DNA of 32,793 bases from positions 1-32,793 of the forward strand of contig CALUYU010000027.1 in assembly GCA_944325075.1 (NCBI GenBank), written 5' to 3'. Made by a program: the position numbers and the translations under genes. Origin of the DNA: Candidatus Gastranaerophilales bacterium (GTDB lineage Bacteria > Cyanobacteriota > Vampirovibrionia > Gastranaerophilales > Gastranaerophilaceae). The first letter of the stretch is position 1, and each line of letters starts with the position of its first letter. This document shows, piece by piece, positions 1 to 7,041 of this stretch. The notes beneath the pieces were generated by a model. It was not told the DNA's origin, ran no database searches, and was given only the letters and a program-made list of their open reading frames with translations.

Positions 1-15
1 AAAGAAGTATTAGAT

Positions 16-281
16 AAAGTAGGTTGGGCTTTCAGCCCAACAATGAAATTATGTTGGGGTAGAAACCCCAACCTACATAAAAACAGCGATGACCTCATGG
101 GGAAAAAGTCGATAAAAGATTCCCCATGTCATCCTGAACTCGCAGCTCCTCTAGTTGCCGACGAAAAGGAGGCTTACAAGGGAGGGTGCTCGCAGAGTAT
201 TTCAGGATCTAGCCACCGACAAAAATGTTCGGCCATTTGCACACAAAAAACAAATGTTGGGCTGAAAGCCCAACCTACATT
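16..281. repeat. Composite dispersed repeat A upstream of prepilin-like gene 1
   Basis: This stretch is built of hairpin repeats. At 16-42 is a GTAGGTTGGG unit folding as GTTGGGCT-TTC-AGCCCAAC. At 55-77 is an opposed unit (GTTGGGG-TAGAAA-CCCCAAC ending in CTAC). At 129-142 and 200-214 are the two halves of a GTCATCCTGAACTCG/TTTCAGGATCTAG unit. At 255-281 is GTTGGGCT-GAA-AGCCCAAC followed by CTACATT. The outer ends (AAAGTAGGTTGGG and CCCAACCTACATT) are inverted repeats differing at one base. A frame stays open across all of this from the ATG at 43, but that translation is repeat-derived, lacks a ribosome-binding site and resembles no protein I know. Related units recur at 21161-21315 and 32696-32724. 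No transposase is present, so any mobility would depend on enzymes elsewhere. Confidence 0.75.
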
Positions 282-309
282 GATACCCGTTTCATTCCGC
301 AGGCGGAGC

Positions 310-1077
310 ATTGTAATACAGTGCCACAGACACAACTCGCCTCGCAAGGTCGCGTTCACCCTTGCTGAGGTTTTAATAACCCTAGGCATAATCGGAGTTG
401 TGGCCGCTATGACTTTGCCTACTTTAATTGCTAATTATGAGAAAAAGGTTGTTGCAACAAGGGCCAAACAGACATATTCAATGCTTTCTCAGGCAATAAA
501 ACTTTCTGAGGCACAAAATGGTGAGGCTAAATATTGGGATGTTGGAACAGTTTATAGTTTTGATAATACAGAAGCATTTTTGAAAAAATACCTATTACCA
601 TACCTGAAAGAAGCAAAATTTTGCGGTAATGGCAAAGATAATGAAGAAGCTATAAAAAAATGCGGAATTTCTTCATTTATTTTTGGGCAAACTTATATGC
701 TTTCAAATGGAGTTGCTGTTTCTCTATTTCCGTTATCTGTTGATCCCGCCAGACCTGACTTGAGCCAGGATGCAAATTCTATTTTAATAAATATGATTAT
801 AGATGTAAACGGAGCTAAGCAGCCAAATAAAATGGGATATGATCAATTCCAGTTTTATCTTTATAAAAAGGACAGTAAATTATTACCAATTGCAGAAGTT
901 TTAGATCTTACCAGAGAAGATATTTTAAATGGTAAGGAAGTTGAAATTCACGGTGCTAATTTTTATATGGCGTGCAAAAAGTCAAAATCTGATGATAATG
1001 ATACTTATTACAGACACGGTTGTACATACCTTCTGATGATGGATAACTGGCAGATTAAAGATGACTATCCATGGTAG
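310..1077 (+). CDS. Prepilin-like protein with type IV pilin N-terminal methylation/cleavage motif (gene 1)
   Basis: This is a secreted or membrane protein with a class III (prepilin peptidase) signal. A short basic leader (SPRKVA) precedes FTLAEV, where cleavage would fall between Ala and Phe and Glu5 of the mature protein is present. A hydrophobic helix ILITLGIIGVV-like then leads into PTLI and a soluble domain with several Cys. The family is type II/IV pseudopilin-like; what this protein builds is unknown. The start is uncertain. The open frame reaches back to an ATG at 43, but that extension is repeat DNA. The site homologous to the ATG of gene 2 (21350) reads ATA at 316-318 here. I give the in-frame ATT at 310, just after a GGCGGAG Shine-Dalgarno-like stretch at 302-308; the TTG at 280 is another option. 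From 310 the product is 255 aa. A terminator follows at 1109-1142. Confidence 0.75.
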   Translation: MVIQCHRHNSPRKVAFTLAEVLITLGIIGVVAAMTLPTLIANYEKKVVATRAKQTYSMLSQAIKLSEAQNGEAKYWDVGTVYSFDNTEAFLKKYLLPYLKEAKFCGNGKDNEEAIKKCGISSFIFGQTYMLSNGVAVSLFPLSVDPARPDLSQDANSILINMIIDVNGAKQPNKMGYDQFQFYLYKKDSKLLPIAEVLDLTREDILNGKEVEIHGANFYMACKKSKSDDNDTYYRHGCTYLLMMDNWQIKDDYPW

Positions 1078-1108
1078 CGTTTCGTAATTCCTTTTAACTG
1101 TATAAGCC

Positions 1109-1142
1109 AAAAACGGAGCCGAAAATTATTCCGGTCGTTTTT
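1109..1142 (+). terminator. Intrinsic terminator after prepilin-like gene 1
   Basis: AAAAACG at 1109-1115 pairs with CGTTTTT at 1136-1142. An inner CCG/CGG pairing and a small asymmetric internal loop complete the hairpin, which ends in a T run. It lies 32 nt after the stop codon and before the murA promoter. Confidence 0.55.
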
Positions 1143-1227
1143 GTCTGCCAATTTTTATTTGCATTAACCAGGATATCAATATTTTAGGGGTGTGTAAAAT
1201 AGATTTTTCTTTACATTATTTAACTTA

Positions 1228-1256
1228 TTTACACAAAGATTTTATAGTTGTATTAT
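1228..1256 (+). promoter_or_regulatory. Sigma70-type promoter of murA
   Basis: TTTACA at 1228-1233 and TATTAT at 1251-1256 are separated by exactly 17 nt. The predicted start of transcription is near 1263, giving a leader of about 37 nt that ends in the GGAGG ribosome-binding site at 1291-1295. Confidence 0.6.
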
Positions 1257-1299
1257 TATATTAGAGTGAGATTATAAAGTATATTTTTCCGGAGGAAAA

Positions 1300-2625
1300 T
1301 TGACTCAAAAATTTTATGTAAAAGGCGGGACCCCATTAAAAGGAGAAGTTGAAATCGGCGGTGCAAAGAATTCAGTGTTAAAGCTTATGGCGGCTGCGAT
1401 TCTGGCAAAAGGTGCAACAAAAATTTATAATGTGCCTGATTTGACCGATGTTGAAATAATGTTAAGTGTTATTGAAGGATTAGGGGCAAAAACAGTTTAT
1501 GATAAAAAAGAAAAATCTATTGTAATTGATGCAACTGAATTAACAAGTATTACTGCAAAGTATGAACTTGTAAGTAAAATGCGTGCGTCATTTATAATTC
1601 TTGGAGCCCTGATGTCCAGATGTAAAGAGGCCATTGTTGCGCTGCCGGGCGGTTGTGCAATAGGTGAAAGACGTGTTGACTTCCATATAAAAGGCTTAGA
1701 AGCTCTCGGCGCTAAGATTAAAATTGAAAATGGTTATGTTCATGCAAAGGCCTCTAAACTTGTTGGAACTGATATTTATTTAGATATTCCATCAGTTGGT
1801 GCTACTGAAAATCTTATGCTTGCGGCTACACTTGCAAGCGGTTCAACCAGAATACAAAATGCAGCCCAGGAACCTGAAATTGTCGATTTGGCAAACTTTC
1901 TGAATTCTTTAGGGGCAGATGTAAATGGTGCAGGAACTTCAGAGATAGTTATAAACGGAGTTACCGCTGACAAATTACATCCTATTGAATATACGACTAT
2001 TCCGGACAGAATTGAGGCCGGTACATATATGTCTGCTATTATTGCAACAAGAGGAAAGGGTATTATTAAAAATGTATTTCCGGCTCATTTAACGTTCTTT
2101 ACCGATAAGTTGCTAAAAATGGGCGCTAATATTAAATTACTTGAGCCTACAATGCTTGAGGTAAGCTGTAAAAACAGATTAAACTCAATTAATTTTATAA
2201 CCCAGCCTTATCCCGGTTTTCCAACAGATTTGCAGTCAATGGCAATGGCGTTGCTGTCAACAGCTAACGGGGTTGGTATAATCACGGAAAGTTTATACGA
2301 AAACAGATTTATGCAAGTTCCCGAGTTACGCCGCATGGGGGCTGATATCCATCAGGATCGTAACCACGCTATTATAAAAGGTGTGAAGAAACTTACCGGG
2401 GCCGGTGTTGCAGCAAGTGATCTCAGGGCCGGAGCCTCTCTTGTTGTTGCGGCTCTTATGGCAGAAGGAACTTCTGTTATTGAAAACCTACATCATATAG
2501 ATAGAGGATACGAAAAATTTGAATCTAAGTTAAGATTGTTAGGAGGAAAGATTGAGAGAAAAGATGATGAGATCGTTTCTCCCGACAACTTAACGGAGGG
2601 AAAACACAATGAGTCCTACATATAA
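1300..2625 (+). CDS. murA: UDP-N-acetylglucosamine 1-carboxyvinyltransferase
   Basis: This cytoplasmic enzyme transfers enolpyruvate from PEP to UDP-GlcNAc, the first committed step of peptidoglycan synthesis, and is the target of fosfomycin in the family. At 441 aa it is of normal length (the E. coli enzyme is about 419 aa). Visible motifs are GGAKNS with the substrate-binding Lys23-Asn24, and the active-site loop LPGGCAIGERRVDFH with the catalytic Cys at residue 119. The Cys form is the fosfomycin-sensitive type, since resistant homologues carry Asp here. Also present are DRIEAGTYM near 238 and a C-terminal NRFMQVPELRRMGADI. The start is a TTG preceded by a perfect GGAGG with 4 nt spacing. 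Its last 17 nt overlap the next gene, which implies co-translation. Confidence 0.97.
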   Translation: MTQKFYVKGGTPLKGEVEIGGAKNSVLKLMAAAILAKGATKIYNVPDLTDVEIMLSVIEGLGAKTVYDKKEKSIVIDATELTSITAKYELVSKMRASFIILGALMSRCKEAIVALPGGCAIGERRVDFHIKGLEALGAKIKIENGYVHAKASKLVGTDIYLDIPSVGATENLMLAATLASGSTRIQNAAQEPEIVDLANFLNSLGADVNGAGTSEIVINGVTADKLHPIEYTTIPDRIEAGTYMSAIIATRGKGIIKNVFPAHLTFFTDKLLKMGANIKLLEPTMLEVSCKNRLNSINFITQPYPGFPTDLQSMAMALLSTANGVGIITESLYENRFMQVPELRRMGADIHQDRNHAIIKGVKKLTGAGVAASDLRAGASLVVAALMAEGTSVIENLHHIDRGYEKFESKLRLLGGKIERKDDEIVSPDNLTEGKHNESYI

Positions 2626-2947
2626 ACGGTGGTATGATCACGATCCGTTACTGCTAGAAGTTATCGAACTGCTCAGGAATTATCAAAATGAGCTGCATGC
2701 TCAGGCTGAAATATTTTTGAAAAAGATTGAAGAAAAAGTTTCCAAAGAAACAGTCGATAAATTTTATGCAATGGTTAAACCCGTGAATGCAAACAATCGT
2801 TGGTATGATAAAGATCCGGTTATTTCAAAAACAGTTGAAATTTTGAGGATTGTTCCTCCGGAGGCTCAAAAAATCTGTGCACAAAATTTTATCAGAACCC
2901 TAAAAGAGCTTGGAATTGAATACACCAGTCCAAACGGGAATGACTAG
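2609..2947 (+). CDS. Small hypothetical protein with two RWYDxDP repeats
   Basis: This 112-aa protein is of no family I can name. It contains the same 17-residue module twice: RWYDHDPLLLEVIELLR at residues 7-23 and RWYDKDPVISKTVEILR at 64-80. Each module is followed by a helical stretch (EIFLKKIEEKV and AQNFIRTLKELGI), so the protein looks like two related helical halves. It has no signal peptide or membrane segment and is probably cytoplasmic. The ATG lies inside the end of murA (17-nt overlap) with its own site, CGGAGGG, about 9 nt upstream, so it belongs to the murA transcript. A role in regulating or binding MurA is possible but rests only on position. Confidence 0.85.
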   Translation: MSPTYKRWYDHDPLLLEVIELLRNYQNELHAQAEIFLKKIEEKVSKETVDKFYAMVKPVNANNRWYDKDPVISKTVEILRIVPPEAQKICAQNFIRTLKELGIEYTSPNGND

Positions 2948-2979
2948 CTGATATAATTGAATTGGGTTTTATAAAAATA

Positions 2980-3008
2980 AAGTGTATATGTAATTTACAT
3001 ATACACTT
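2980..3008. terminator. Bidirectional terminator hairpin between convergent genes
   Basis: A perfect 14-bp inverted repeat has its arms at 2980-2993 and 2995-3008, with a single T at the centre. It lies between the convergent ends of the murA operon and the small membrane-protein gene. It is AT-rich and lacks a strong T run on either side, so it may act mainly as a 3' end stabiliser. Confidence 0.5.
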
Positions 3009-3064
3009 ATTTGGTGTTAAGACGGTTTGTCCTTACATAAAAAAGTTTGATTGATAGATTGGAT

Positions 3065-3448
3065 TTATTTTTGTGTTTTAGGAGGCTGCTTGTCCAGATT
3101 TACTTTTTTATCCGGCTGCGGTTTATCAATTTTTTGGGGAGAAATCGGTCTATCAGCTTTTTTAACATTCTGGTGTCCTCTAAATTCTTTAGAAGGCGGC
3201 ATCATTTTATGATAACCATGGTGAGGTCCTCTTTCCTTCATTAGCGGGCATGGATAAGGTGCCGGTTGTGGCGGCATAGAAAATCCACATGGTTTAACAG
3301 GAGGTTTATGTGTTGCTGCAAACAGCATTAATGCGAGTGAAGCTCCTATAAATGTTGTTGCAATAGACCACAGCGCTTTATAAACGCCTTCTTTTTCAAT
3401 GTAAAAATATTTTTCTTTAGGTTTTTCAATTTTTTCTTCTTCTGTCAT
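3065..3448 (-). CDS. Small single-span membrane protein with Pro/Lys/His-rich tail
   Basis: This 127-aa protein has an acidic and basic cytoplasmic head (residues 1-23), one hydrophobic span (about 25-46, ALWSIATTFIGASLALMLF) and a long low-complexity tail. The tail is rich in Pro and Lys, contains two Cys and has a HHGYHKMM cluster. From the charge distribution the tail would face the periplasm. I do not recognise a family. The His/Met cluster could bind metal, but nothing around the gene supports that. It has a good promoter (3529-3557) and a monocistronic layout convergent with the murA operon. Confidence 0.75.
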   Translation of the reverse strand: MTEEEKIEKPKEKYFYIEKEGVYKALWSIATTFIGASLALMLFAATHKPPVKPCGFSMPPQPAPYPCPLMKERGPHHGYHKMMPPSKEFRGHQNVKKADRPISPQKIDKPQPDKKVNLDKQPPKTQK

Positions 3449-3528
3449 AAATGTCTCTTTTTAATTTTTACTAATAGCCGACCTGATATTTTATAAACGA
3501 CGATGTTTATAAATTTGTTTATTTTTTT

Positions 3529-3557
3529 AATATAATGTTTTTATTTAAATATGTCTA
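3529..3557 (-). promoter_or_regulatory. Sigma70-type promoter of the small membrane-protein gene
   Basis: On the minus strand, TAGACA (plus coordinates 3552-3557) and TATATT (3529-3534) are separated by 17 nt. Predicted transcription starts near 3522, about 75 nt before the ATG at 3448. The same -35 word, TAGACA, is used at 15119. Confidence 0.5.
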
Positions 3558-3594
3558 TACTGAATTATTAAAGCTTATTTTTTCTTTAATTATT

Positions 3595-3626
3595 AAAAAA
3601 AAAAGCTACACACTACTGTATAGCTT
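3595..3626 (-). terminator. Orphan minus-strand intrinsic terminator
   Basis: Read on the minus strand, the hairpin (AAGCTA at 3603-3608 pairing with TAGCTT at 3621-3626, extended past one mismatch by two more pairs) runs straight into about ten T (3595-3604). No minus-strand gene lies upstream of it: the next minus gene ends at 4262 beyond aroQ. It therefore either ends a small RNA from 3627-3760 or stops antisense transcription across aroQ. The rest of 3449-3724 holds no gene I can see. Confidence 0.5.
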
Positions 3627-3724
3627 CACAATAATCTTGGGAGGAGATTTGGGGATAGTTGTACATGCATGATAAGCTGAACATGAAAAACATGTTACAC
3701 ATGTAATGCAAAATGTAATAAAAA

Positions 3725-3753
3725 TTTACAATTCAATATATTTATTATATTAT
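3725..3753 (+). promoter_or_regulatory. Sigma70-type promoter of aroQ
   Basis: TTTACA at 3725-3730 and TATTAT at 3748-3753 have a 17-nt spacer. Both hexamers are identical to those proposed for murA. The predicted transcription start is near 3760, just before the AAGGAG ribosome-binding site, so the leader is very short. Confidence 0.55.
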
Positions 3754-3772
3754 TTACCTAAGGAGAATTAAG

Positions 3773-4228
3773 ATGAAGATATTAATAATTAACGGTGTAA
3801 ATATGAATATGCTCGGTATTCGGGAGCCGGACAAGTACGGTACACTTACATTAAAGGATTTAGAAAGAAACTTGTATTCATTCTCATTTGAACTTGGAGT
3901 TGATATAGAGACCTTTCAGAGTAACCATGAAGGCGAAATTGTTGAAAAAATTCAATCTGCTTATAACAATTTTGACGGAATAGTAATAAATCCGGCGGCA
4001 TACACTCATACAAGTGTTGCTATAAGGGATGCAATCTCAAGTGTAGCAATTCCGGCCGTAGAAGTTCATATGACAAATATCAATGCCCGTGAAGATTTCA
4101 GGCATAATTCTTTAATTGCTCCGGTTTGTATTGCGCAAATATGCGGATTTGGCGCAGAAAGTTATAAACTTGGGCTAAGAGGAATTGTTGATTTTCTAAA
4201 AACTAATGAAAATCCTGAGAATACCTAA
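3773..4228 (+). CDS. aroQ: Type II 3-dehydroquinate dehydratase
   Basis: This enzyme dehydrates 3-dehydroquinate to 3-dehydroshikimate in the shikimate pathway and is normally a cytoplasmic dodecamer. At 151 aa it has normal length. Family motifs run in order: INGVNMNMLGIREPDKYG (catalytic Tyr22), FQSNHEGEIVEKI, INPAAYTHTSVAIRDA, EVHMTNINAREDFRH (catalytic His99) and ICGFGAESYKLGL. A strong AAGGAG precedes the ATG. The gene appears to be alone in its transcription unit; the following gene is convergent. Confidence 0.97.
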   Translation: MKILIINGVNMNMLGIREPDKYGTLTLKDLERNLYSFSFELGVDIETFQSNHEGEIVEKIQSAYNNFDGIVINPAAYTHTSVAIRDAISSVAIPAVEVHMTNINAREDFRHNSLIAPVCIAQICGFGAESYKLGLRGIVDFLKTNENPENT

Positions 4229-4261
4229 AATAAACAGCTAAATAAGCAATTAAAGATATTT

Positions 4262-4621
4262 TTATTTTGTAAGAAATTCATTTTTGAATGCGTTTGCAAG
4301 CACTGTGGATTGCTCATAAGGCGCATCAACCCCTTTTTCTCTCAGGATTTGTTCGGCTAATCCCTGGAAATTCAATGCTTTTTCAACCATTTCAGGATTA
4401 TTAAGCATTGTTTTTACATCATTTTCAAGATTGTCAGCCTTATGTACCTGGGATCTGCCAATGATAGCTTCCGGAGATTGGGAAAGATTTTCTGTAACCT
4501 GAGAAGATGATGAATTATTGTCCTGCACTTTTTCAGGAGTAGGAGTTACATCAGTCTTTGTTTCAACTTTTTGGAAATTTGTAGGATTTAAATTACCTGT
4601 AGAATTGTTAATTTCTCTCAT
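4262..4621 (-). CDS. Small Asn/Ser/Thr-rich hypothetical protein
   Basis: This 119-aa protein has a disordered, Asn/Ser/Thr/Pro-rich N-terminal half (residues 1-48) and a helical C-terminal half (about 55-119) that includes SPEAIIGRSQV and ends EFLTK. It has no signal peptide, membrane segment or motif I recognise. An AGAGG ribosome-binding site sits about 8 nt before the ATG. It is convergent with aroQ and divergent from the sensor-kinase homologue at 4829. The disordered head with a compact helical tail suggests a small adaptor or scaffold, but no function can be assigned. Confidence 0.75.
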   Translation of the reverse strand: MREINNSTGNLNPTNFQKVETKTDVTPTPEKVQDNNSSSSQVTENLSQSPEAIIGRSQVHKADNLENDVKTMLNNPEMVEKALNFQGLAEQILREKGVDAPYEQSTVLANAFKNEFLTK

Positions 4622-4781
4622 AGTTGTACCTCTTTTCCGGAATACAGCCGCCTTATATGTATTAGGGCAACCTCATCGTATTTATCTGTATCTCTTTATC
4701 CGTTTTATGCTTTAAAACACCAAGATTATTTTTTTTGCTAGTTTGTAAAAAAAAAATTACAAAAGTTAATAAAAATTTTTT

Positions 4782-4810
4782 CTTACAAATTTTATGTTAT
4801 CATCTATTAT
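4782..4810 (+). promoter_or_regulatory. Promoter of the kinase-like/ABC ATPase pair
   Basis: CTTACA at 4782-4787 and TATTAT at 4805-4810 have a 17-nt spacer. Transcription would start near 4817, leaving only about 12 nt of leader before the ATG at 4829. Confidence 0.45.
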
Positions 4811-4828
4811 ATAACATAACAGAAAGTA

Positions 4829-5971
4829 ATGCAAGAGATGAATTTATTAAATTTATTTGGCGGAATTAATACAAAAGATGTACTCCAATACCTGCCTGAT
4901 GCGGTATTTGTTGTAGAAGAAGCGACCGGTAAAATTTTATGGGCTAATAATCGGGCTGAGATGATTTTTGAATTATCAAAAGATGAATTAATGCAGTTGA
5001 ATTTTGATGATGTTGTGGTTCAGGGAATGAAACTTGCTGAGCAGTCATCATACAAAGATGTTGCTGTAATTGGCGGTGCGGTTGTTAATTCCAAGGAATT
5101 TTTTATTGAACTTAGTGCTAATTTATTGGAAAGCCAGTACTTTATTACTATCCGTGATGTTACGGAAATGACCAATATTTTAACTCAGGCTGAAAAGACC
5201 GGCAGGTTGAATAAAGATAAAAACCTTATGTTGACAAAACTTTCCAGTGAATTTAAATCCCCGGTTCAATCTATTTTGGGATTTTCTCAGGCTCTAAATG
5301 ACGGACTCGGCGGCGAAATAAATGATAAACAGAGAAAATATGTCCGTATTATTAACAAAAATGCTACAGAGTTGCTATACTTTATGGATAAATTCTTTGA
5401 ATTCGCACAAGTTGAGTCACAGCTTTATCAAAAACATATGCAGCTTTTTGATATTGTTGATCTTATCCAGAATGTTATTCGTGAAAATGAAGTTGTTATA
5501 GCCACTAAAAAACTTAATGTAACAACTGATTTTGAAGGCATTGCTGACCGGTTTGTGTACAGTGATGAAAATGCTTTAAAAATTATACTTCAAAATATCA
5601 TAGAAATTTCTATTAAATTAACGGAAATAGGCAATATAAATATTGAATTGTTCAATCCTTCATTGGAAGATGTTGTTAATGTGGGTATTAACCCTATTAA
5701 AAATGCAACAGAAACGTCTTATATGTTAATCAGGATAAGCGATAACGGTATAGGCCTGCAAGAAAACGATGTAGAAGGAATATTTGAACCATACACCCAG
5801 TTAGACCGGACTAATAAGAAAAATCTTGTCCGCTCAATATCTTTGGGAAGCGCAAAAGAACTTGTTAAAACCCTTAACGGAGCTATTTGGCTGCAAACGG
5901 AGGTTATGAAGGGTACAGTCTTTAATGTTATTATTCCTGTAGAAAACGGAGCTGTTCAGCAAGATGAGTAA
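4829..5971 (+). CDS. PAS-domain sensor histidine kinase homologue, probably catalytically inactive
   Basis: This soluble 380-aa protein has a PAS domain (about residues 14-118), a dimerisation helix pair resembling HisKA (about 120-205) and a HATPase-like domain (about 240-372). Key residues are missing. The H-box, normally SHELRTP, reads SSEFKSP at 139-145, so Ser140 stands in for the phospho-acceptor His. In the N-box, NIIEISIKLT, the second Asn is Ile260. The G1 box DNGIGL (305-310) and F-box IFEPYTQLD are kept, but the G2 glycine lid (normally GxGLGL) reads VRSISLGSAKEL. It probably signals by conformation rather than phosphotransfer, which is inference. ATG at 4838 is an alternative start. 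It overlaps the ABC ATPase by 8 nt. Confidence 0.9.
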   Translation: MQEMNLLNLFGGINTKDVLQYLPDAVFVVEEATGKILWANNRAEMIFELSKDELMQLNFDDVVVQGMKLAEQSSYKDVAVIGGAVVNSKEFFIELSANLLESQYFITIRDVTEMTNILTQAEKTGRLNKDKNLMLTKLSSEFKSPVQSILGFSQALNDGLGGEINDKQRKYVRIINKNATELLYFMDKFFEFAQVESQLYQKHMQLFDIVDLIQNVIRENEVVIATKKLNVTTDFEGIADRFVYSDENALKIILQNIIEISIKLTEIGNINIELFNPSLEDVVNVGINPIKNATETSYMLIRISDNGIGLQENDVEGIFEPYTQLDRTNKKNLVRSISLGSAKELVKTLNGAIWLQTEVMKGTVFNVIIPVENGAVQQDE

Positions 5972-6962
5972 CGTCATTTTACAAAACGTTAAAAAGATTT
6001 ATGATAAAAAAGTAGTTATTGACGGAGTGAACCTTGAAATTAAAGACAAGGAATTTATGGTTCTTGTCGGGCCCTCCGGCTGTGGTAAATCAACAATTCT
6101 CAGGATGATTGCCGGATTGGAAGAAATTTCCGGCGGTGAAATACTTATTGATGATAAAAAGGTTAATAATATTCCGCCTAAAGACCGTGATATTGCGTTT
6201 GTGTTTCAAAGTTATGCGCTTTATCCTCATATGACTGTTAGGGAAAATATTGCTTTCGGGCTTAAAATGCGTAAAGTTGATAAAAAAACTATTGAGTCTA
6301 AGGTAAATGAGGCAGCTGAGATTTTAGATTTGACAGAGTATCTTGACAGAAAGCCTAAACAGCTTTCCGGCGGACAGAGACAGAGGGTTGCGCTTGGGCG
6401 TGCAATTGTCCGGAATCCTAAAGTATTTCTTATGGACGAGCCGTTGTCTAATCTTGATGCAAAATTACGTGTGCAAATGCGTTCAGAAATTAAAAAGCTG
6501 CATGAAAAATTACAGACCACTTTTATTTATGTAACACATGACCAGACAGAAGCTTTAACCATGGGCGATAGGATAGTGGTTCTTAATAAAGGTGTTGTCC
6601 AGCAGGTTGATACGCCTGAAGAAATCTATAATAATCCTAAAAATACTTTTGTAGCGGGATTTTTAGGTTCTCCTCAGATGAATTTTATTGACGGAGAATT
6701 TTTAAGTGAATGTTACGCAGGCATGATTGCGGGTGTTCGTCCAGAAAGAATGTTAACCGGCGGAGAGATAAAACTTTTGGTTAATGTTGATATTACAGAG
6801 TTATTGGGTTCTGAAAAAATAGCTTATTTTAACATAGACCATTGCAAGTGTTCTGCTAAATTCCCGGCGGATAAATCTGTAGGAGAAACTATAGAGTTGT
6901 CTATACGCCCTGAGGATATTTATCTTTTTGATAAATTCACCGGACAAAGAATTACTAATTAA
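5964..6962 (+). CDS. ABC transporter ATP-binding protein, MalK/UgpC/MsmK type
   Basis: This 332-aa cytoplasmic ATPase would power an importer, most likely for sugars or polyols by family. The Walker A GPSGCGKST is at residues 36-44, the Q-loop Gln at 82, the signature LSGGQRQ at 134-140, the Walker B VFLMDEP at 154-160, the D-loop SNLD, and the switch His at 192 (VTHDQTEALT). The C-terminal regulatory region contains a TOBE-like stretch with GVRPERM and ends SIRPEDIYLF. It is somewhat shorter than the usual 350-370 aa. No permease or binding protein is adjacent, so it may serve permeases encoded elsewhere, as MsmK does. Its ATG lies inside the end of the kinase-like gene (8-nt overlap), implying translational coupling. 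Confidence 0.93.
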   Translation: MSNVILQNVKKIYDKKVVIDGVNLEIKDKEFMVLVGPSGCGKSTILRMIAGLEEISGGEILIDDKKVNNIPPKDRDIAFVFQSYALYPHMTVRENIAFGLKMRKVDKKTIESKVNEAAEILDLTEYLDRKPKQLSGGQRQRVALGRAIVRNPKVFLMDEPLSNLDAKLRVQMRSEIKKLHEKLQTTFIYVTHDQTEALTMGDRIVVLNKGVVQQVDTPEEIYNNPKNTFVAGFLGSPQMNFIDGEFLSECYAGMIAGVRPERMLTGGEIKLLVNVDITELLGSEKIAYFNIDHCKCSAKFPADKSVGETIELSIRPEDIYLFDKFTGQRITN

Positions 6963-7041
6963 AAAAGATTAATATTTACTGTTTCCTGGGATATTTTGTT
7001 CCCCCGGTTATTATTTTGATGGAGGGGGGGGGCAGTAATTT

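Noticed and set aside
43-309. N-terminal extension of prepilin gene 1 from the ATG at 43
   Set aside because: It is translated repeat DNA with no ribosome-binding site, and placing about 100 residues before a prepilin signal would be unprecedented for the family.
2980-3008. Palindrome as a protein-binding operator
   Set aside because: It lies between convergent stop codons, where a 3'-end hairpin is the simpler reading.
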